Of a DNA stretch of 64,000 nt, positions 60,596-64,000 are shown piece after piece. Both the position numbers and the translations under genes were made by a program. The stretch is from positions 2,356,001 through 2,420,000 of the forward strand of contig NZ_CP120737.1 in NCBI RefSeq assembly GCF_029581195.1, in the 5' to 3' direction. The first letter of the stretch is position 1, and each line of letters starts with the position of its first letter. Source of the DNA: Solwaraspora sp. WMMD791 (GTDB lineage Bacteria > Actinomycetota > Actinomycetes > Mycobacteriales > Micromonosporaceae). A model generated the notes under the pieces. The model was not told the DNA's origin and ran no database searches. It saw only the letters and a list, made by a program, of their open reading frames with translations.

Positions 60596-61450
60596 ATGTC
60601 ACGAGCAAGCGGACCAACGATCGCCCGATGGCAGCTCGGCAGGCAGCTCAAGACCGCCCGCGAGGCGGCCGGCTTCACCCAGCTCGCCATCGCCGAGGTG
60701 CTCGCCTGCAGCGAATCGAAGATCTACAAGATCGAGGCTGGTGACGTCGGCGTCGGCCGTGGCGACCTGATCGTCATGCTCGACCGCTACGGCGTCACCG
60801 ACGAAGATCGCCGCACCACCATCTTCGACCTGCAGAAGCAGGGCAAGCAGCGCGGCTGGTGGTCCAAGTACGGCAATCTCCCGATGAACTACAGCATGTA
60901 CGTCGGCCTCGAAGGCGCCGCCCGCGAGGTGCGCAACTTCGAGCTGGCCATCGTCCCCGGCCTGCTCCAGACCGAGGAGTACGCCCGAGCCGTCGTCGAA
61001 GCTGCCTGGCCGGACAACCCCGGTGAGGTGGACCGGCGGGTCGAGCTACGGATGGCGCGCCAAGCGTGCCTCACCGACGACCCGCCGCTGAAGTTCTGGG
61101 CCATCGTGGACGAGGCCGCGCTGCACCGACGTACGGGTGGCAACGCGGTGATGCGCCGGCAGCTCGACCATCTGGCCGCGGTGAGCACCCAGCCGAACGT
61201 CATGTTGCAGGTACTGCCGTTCAGCGAAGGGCACCATCCCGGCACTACTGGGTCGTTCTCAATCCTGGACTTCGACGAGGACGTGCACAGCCCGGTCGCG
61301 TACGTGATCAGCCCAGCTGGCGACGTGTATCTGGAACGCCCCGAGGACATGAATCGGGTTACGCTTACCTACACCCACCTGCACGCGGCGGCGCTCAGCC
61401 CAGGCAAGTCCCGGGACCTGATCGCCGCGATCGCCAAGGACTTGGCGTAG
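60596..61450 (+). CDS. XRE regulator with DUF5753 domain
   Basis: A 284-residue protein from ATG 60596, behind GAGGAGG; a longer frame to 60512 is not supported. The HTH is LGRQLKTAREAAGFTQLAIAE with SESKIYKIEAGDVGVGRGDL. The DUF5753 domain follows (YVGLEGAAREVRNFELAIVPGLLQTEEYARAVV, FWAIVDEAALHRR, VQPNVMLQVLPF-like QPNVMLQVLPFSEGHH). Such regulators pair with DUF397 proteins in actinomycetes (WhiJ/AbaA-like sets) and affect development or antibiotic production. Two DUF397 genes follow directly. Confidence 0.93.
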   Translation: MSRASGPTIARWQLGRQLKTAREAAGFTQLAIAEVLACSESKIYKIEAGDVGVGRGDLIVMLDRYGVTDEDRRTTIFDLQKQGKQRGWWSKYGNLPMNYSMYVGLEGAAREVRNFELAIVPGLLQTEEYARAVVEAAWPDNPGEVDRRVELRMARQACLTDDPPLKFWAIVDEAALHRRTGGNAVMRRQLDHLAAVSTQPNVMLQVLPFSEGHHPGTTGSFSILDFDEDVHSPVAYVISPAGDVYLERPEDMNRVTLTYTHLHAAALSPGKSRDLIAAIAKDLA

Positions 61451-61468
61451 ACCAGAAGGAGGGGCGCG

Positions 61469-61666
61469 ATGGACCTGGCCCGCGCCGTGTGGATCAAGAG
61501 CAGCCGCAGCGACTCGAACAGCCAGTGCGTCGAGGTCGCCCGCAACCTGCCGGGAGTCGTCGCCACCCGCGACAGCAAGGACCCGACCGGCCCGGCGCTG
61601 ACCTTCGCCCCCTCCGCCTGGACCACCTTCACCACCGCGCTCAAGTCGTCCCAGCTCTCCGCGTAA
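61469..61666 (+). CDS. DUF397 protein 1
   Basis: A 65-residue DUF397 protein, WIKSSRSDSNSQCVEVARNL and VATRDSKDPTGPALTFAPSAW being the family blocks. The start is ATG 61469, behind AAGGAGG, 18 bp after the XRE gene. DUF397 proteins are thought to oppose or tune their partner XRE regulator. It is about 55% identical by eye to the next protein, so the pair arose by duplication. Confidence 0.92.
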   Translation: MDLARAVWIKSSRSDSNSQCVEVARNLPGVVATRDSKDPTGPALTFAPSAWTTFTTALKSSQLSA

Positions 61667-61698
61667 CCGCTCCTCCCCCATCCAAGGAGGCACCGCGA

Positions 61699-61905
61699 AT
61701 GCGAGACACCGACCTGACCGACGCCACTTGGCGTACCAGCAGCTACTCCGGCGGCAACGGCAACTGCGTCGAAGTCGCCGACAACCTTCCCACCGTCGTC
61801 GCCGTACGCGACAGCAAAGACCGTTCCGGCCCTGTACTCGCGTTCCCACCTACCGCGTGGGCGTCCTTCACGGCGTCAGTCGGGACAGCGACTGATCAGA
61901 GGTAG
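61699..61905 (+). CDS. DUF397 protein 2
   Basis: A 68-residue DUF397 protein (WRTSSYSGGNGNCVEVADNL, VAVRDSKDRSGPVLAFPPTAW). ATG 61699 follows AAGGAGG. It is the third gene of the XRE-DUF397-DUF397 set; a hairpin terminator lies just beyond. Confidence 0.92.
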   Translation: MRDTDLTDATWRTSSYSGGNGNCVEVADNLPTVVAVRDSKDRSGPVLAFPPTAWASFTASVGTATDQR

Positions 61906-61912
61906 CGGAGCC

Positions 61913-61942
61913 GTGACCGCGTTGCGACTGAAGCGCGGTCAC
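61913..61942 (+). terminator. Terminator of the XRE-DUF397 operon
   Basis: GTGACCGCG (61913-61921) pairs with CGCGGTCAC (61934-61942) over a 12-base loop, seven bases after the last stop codon. Confidence 0.65.
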
Positions 61943-62002
61943 CCAGCCGGTCTGCAGCGCAGCTGAGCCTGACCCGAGATTTGTTTAGGCAAGGTTGACC
62001 GA

Positions 62003-62158
62003 GTGGCCCGGCTGCGAATGGCGGGGCGCACTCATCTGACCGAGGTCTACTTTTATGTGCTGGCCGTCGTCGAATTGCTGCATGCGCCGGTAAAGAAGCA
62101 GCAACACCGGCAGATCGGTATCTTAACCATTTTCACGGAGCTCAACTTCCATCACTGA
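62003..62158 (+). CDS. Possible 51-residue protein in AT-richer region
   Basis: An open frame from GTG 62003 (or ATG 62018) contains HLTEVYFYVLAVVELLHAP and ends ILTIFTELNFHH. It lacks a ribosome-binding site and resembles nothing I know. The 346 bp between the DUF397 and SLATT-like genes otherwise hold only the terminator; composition turns AT-richer from about 62040. Confidence 0.2.
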   Translation: MARLRMAGRTHLTEVYFYVLAVVELLHAPVKKQQHRQIGILTIFTELNFHH

Positions 62159-62251
62159 CGCCAATACGACAGTTCCTTGACCACCGCGGTTCAATCAGCG
62201 ATACTTCGTGACCGCATCATGTCCGGCACAGGAACGACACACGGAGCGCCC

Positions 62252-63133
62252 GTGACCACCCCTCATGACGAAACACAAGAACAGTCACCTGATGCAGAAA
62301 GCCAGATAATTGACATAGGACTACAGGACAGATACCGCGAAATTGGGCGAGACTACGAGCTAGCCATTGACCGCTTACGGGCAGCAAAATCAGCGCAGCT
62401 CACTTATTCTATTGTACTAATTTCCGCCTTCACGCTCGCCGCACTTCTTGCATACTCCGTTGCCATAGGGTTATGGCGCGATCAACCGGTCGTAACCCGG
62501 TACGTCGGCCTGACAGCACTACTCATTCTGTGCGTATCGATAGGCCGACTCGCAATCAAGAATCGACGAAATATCGTCGAACTCGACTTCAACGCACGTA
62601 ACCTCAACCACGATCGACAAAGCGCAGCGGCCCGGATACCGTCAGATTCGATAGAATCCCTGAGGATCTACCGCGAAGCATCGCAGGATATCGTGGCCCA
62701 GTTCCGCACAAGAGCCACCCGCAATCTCAGGACACACAACACAGTTCAAGCGATTATTATTGTCGGCTCCATTACGGCGTCAACCACAACTGCAATCATG
62801 GCAGGAGAGCACCCCCTTAGCTGGTTCTCAACCGGCCTCACCGCCTTCGTCAGCATCACTGCAGGACTTGCCGCTTACTTTAAATTCCGGGAACGTGGAT
62901 ACAATCTTCAATCAACCGCAGATGACATCGAGAAACACTACAACGCAATTCAGTTCCGACTCCACGAATATGCAAAGGTTGAACATGAAGAACAGTCGGG
63001 GGAACCTGCAGAGGAGGCGGCAGAAGCAGCACGCCTTCGCCTCTTCGCTGAGAATGTCGAACGACTGAGGGAAGAGCAACGCAAGCGAGAACTGCAGCTT
63101 GAGCAATCACCCGGACAACGAGAGGAACGCTAG
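62252..63133 (+). CDS. DUF4231/SLATT-like membrane protein
   Basis: A 293-residue protein with two pairs of membrane helices (LTYSIVLISAFTLAALLAYSVAIGL, VGLTALLILCVSIGRLAI; AIIIVGSITASTTTAIMAG, TGLTAFVSITAGLAAYFKF) and long helices between and after them. The FRERGYNLQSTADDIEKHYNA segment resembles DUF4231, a relative of SLATT domains, which are predicted pore-forming effectors in nucleotide-sensing defence systems. GTG 62252 is chosen because GGAG stands six bases upstream; in-frame ATG 62219 is possible. Codons are clearly AT-richer than in all neighbours (many ATA, CTA, ATT), indicating transfer. No nucleotide-cyclase or sensor gene is adjacent. Confidence 0.72.
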   Translation: MTTPHDETQEQSPDAESQIIDIGLQDRYREIGRDYELAIDRLRAAKSAQLTYSIVLISAFTLAALLAYSVAIGLWRDQPVVTRYVGLTALLILCVSIGRLAIKNRRNIVELDFNARNLNHDRQSAAARIPSDSIESLRIYREASQDIVAQFRTRATRNLRTHNTVQAIIIVGSITASTTTAIMAGEHPLSWFSTGLTAFVSITAGLAAYFKFRERGYNLQSTADDIEKHYNAIQFRLHEYAKVEHEEQSGEPAEEAAEAARLRLFAENVERLREEQRKRELQLEQSPGQREER

Positions 63134-63272
63134 GGAAGCAAACGCAGGATCACTCAATCCTGCGACCAATCAGATCCTGGAAAGCCTTCGCTGCGAGCAA
63201 GGCGCTGCGCGCGGATCAGAACCAAGTGCCGCGCGTTCGCGAGCACACAGCTGGGGTTACCGAAGGCAACCC

Positions 63273-63302
63273 TTGGCGGCCCGGCCATTCAAGGCCCGCC
63301 AA
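63273..63302. terminator. Possible bidirectional terminator
   Basis: TTGGCGG (63273-63279) pairs with CCGCCAA (63296-63302), with three more inner pairs after a bulge. It lies in the 260-bp gap between two convergent genes; nothing else was seen in the gap. Confidence 0.4.
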
Positions 63303-63393
63303 ACCATGCGGGACCAACTCGGCAAATAGGTCGTACGCGAGGTCAAGATGCCCGGCCTCGGTGGCGAACTCGCCGTCGCCGGCGCCGCCGCGC

Positions 63394-64000
63394 CTACTCG
63401 GCGGCGCCAATGCGGGTGGCGAACTCTCTGATGCCCGGCAAGGTATTACGCGTGTCGGTGGTGAGCAGGTCGTGGGTGAGGCTCTTCGCCCAGGGCCGGT
63501 AGCGGACCTCCTGCGGGGTGTCGGCTTCCGCCGCGAGGAGCGCCTGGTATGCAGCTGCGGGTCGACCACGGCCGTGCAGGGCGAGGGCGGTGTCCTGCCA
63601 GTAGCGGGCGCGCCGCTCCAGCGAGGTGATGTGGGCGGGGTTGACGTGCCTGGCGTACTCGACGGCGGTGCCGTAGTCGCCGAGCACCCGCGCGACGCTG
63701 ATCTTATAGACCGCAAGGTCGAGCGAGGTTATCGGGCTACCTTTGGCGGCCCCTGCTCGACCAAGGGCGTCGTCCGCTTCGGCCAGCAGATGCCACGCGG
63801 TGTCACGGTGTTCCCGCATGGCGGCGGTGTAGGCGGCAACGGCAAGGAGCTGCCCGTACATGGCGGCGTGGCGGCCGTCGGTCAGACCGGTGTCGGTGTC
63901 GAGTTGTTGAGCGGCGTTCAGGACGAGGCGTTGGGCGCCGTCGCGGTGGCGGCTGCGGCGGAGCACCGTCGCGGCGAGTCGCGTTGCTTCCGCGATGACC
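63394..64000 (-). CDS. TPR-type regulator C-terminus, cut by window end
   Basis: The minus-strand frame is open to the window edge, so the start lies beyond 64000. The visible 200 residues are all helical repeats (AMREHRDTAWHLLAEADDALGRAG, LARVLGDYGTAVEYARHVNP-like VARVLGDYGTAVEYARHVNP, YWQDTALALHGRGRPAAAYQALLAAEADTP), as in the TPR-like C-terminal part of actinobacterial XRE regulators. It ends TRNTLPGIREFATRIGAAE, a common end for that group. The HTH part cannot be seen. Confidence 0.75.
   Translation of the reverse strand, partial: VIAEATRLAATVLRRSRHRDGAQRLVLNAAQQLDTDTGLTDGRHAAMYGQLLAVAAYTAAMREHRDTAWHLLAEADDALGRAGAAKGSPITSLDLAVYKISVARVLGDYGTAVEYARHVNPAHITSLERRARYWQDTALALHGRGRPAAAYQALLAAEADTPQEVRYRPWAKSLTHDLLTTDTRNTLPGIREFATRIGAAE

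Noticed and set aside
62003-62158. PadR-like remnant in the 51-codon frame
   Set aside because: A faint resemblance at the start does not continue; it is kept only as a low-confidence open frame.
63099-63329. 76-codon plus-strand frame after the SLATT-like gene
   Set aside because: It overlaps the end of that gene, has no ribosome-binding site and shows no domain; part of it lies in the terminator-like hairpin.

Overview
The window is chromosomal DNA of a high-GC actinomycete. Codons end overwhelmingly in G or C, GTG starts are common, several genes appear to be leaderless, and glnA has a GlnR-type box. Gene content (a two-lipoyl E2, F420-NADP reductase, glnE/glnA2, XRE-DUF397 pairs, an MptB-like mannosyltransferase, a Lys/Ala-rich H1-like protein) points to Micromonosporaceae or a close relative; I cannot name the species from sequence alone. 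No rRNA, tRNA, CRISPR array or intact insertion sequence was seen.

About 2.7-41.6 kb is a conserved core block. As I recall it, the order cobT, cobS, gcvT, pepA/B, E2, epimerase, lipB, lipA, DUF4191, RDD, glnA1, glnE, glnA2, panB is also found in Mycobacterium tuberculosis (Rv2207-Rv2225) and partly in Streptomyces. Here it contains a cobU-cobT fusion and cobS (corrinoid assembly), gcvT, pepA, lpdA and the E2 sucB (2-oxoacid dehydrogenase complexes), and lipB/lipA, which make the lipoate that E2 and the glycine-cleavage system use. It continues with glnA, its adenylyltransferase glnE, glnA2 (probably a gamma-glutamylpolyamine synthetase), nadE, panB and an F420-NADP reductase. Extra genes interrupt the order: an LLM oxidoreductase with a CooC-like ATPase (16.1-18.6 kb), a large membrane protein (18.7-20.6 kb), and a cation/proton antiporter carrying a UBP-type zinc finger (23.2-24.9 kb).

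From 41.7 to 50.4 kb lie an H1-like DNA-binding protein, a HAD hydrolase, and a sugar locus: a LacI-family regulator, a GH42 beta-galactosidase, a lipoprotein binding protein and two ABC permeases. Two nearly identical 16-bp palindromes, one before the regulator and one before the permease operon, tie the locus together as one regulon. No ABC ATPase is encoded, which suggests a shared MsiK-type ATPase.

From 50.5 to 64 kb the content is accessory: an HTH/NB-ARC/TPR regulator, a P1B-type ATPase, an HTH protein, an unrecognised 430-residue protein, a lipoprotein, the wreckage of an amidohydrolase and of an MmyB-like regulator, a cluster of four overlapping small genes, an XRE regulator with two DUF397 partners, and a visibly AT-richer gene for a DUF4231/SLATT-like membrane protein that looks recently acquired. 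Both window ends cut genes (a WG-repeat protein at the left, a TPR-type regulator at the right).
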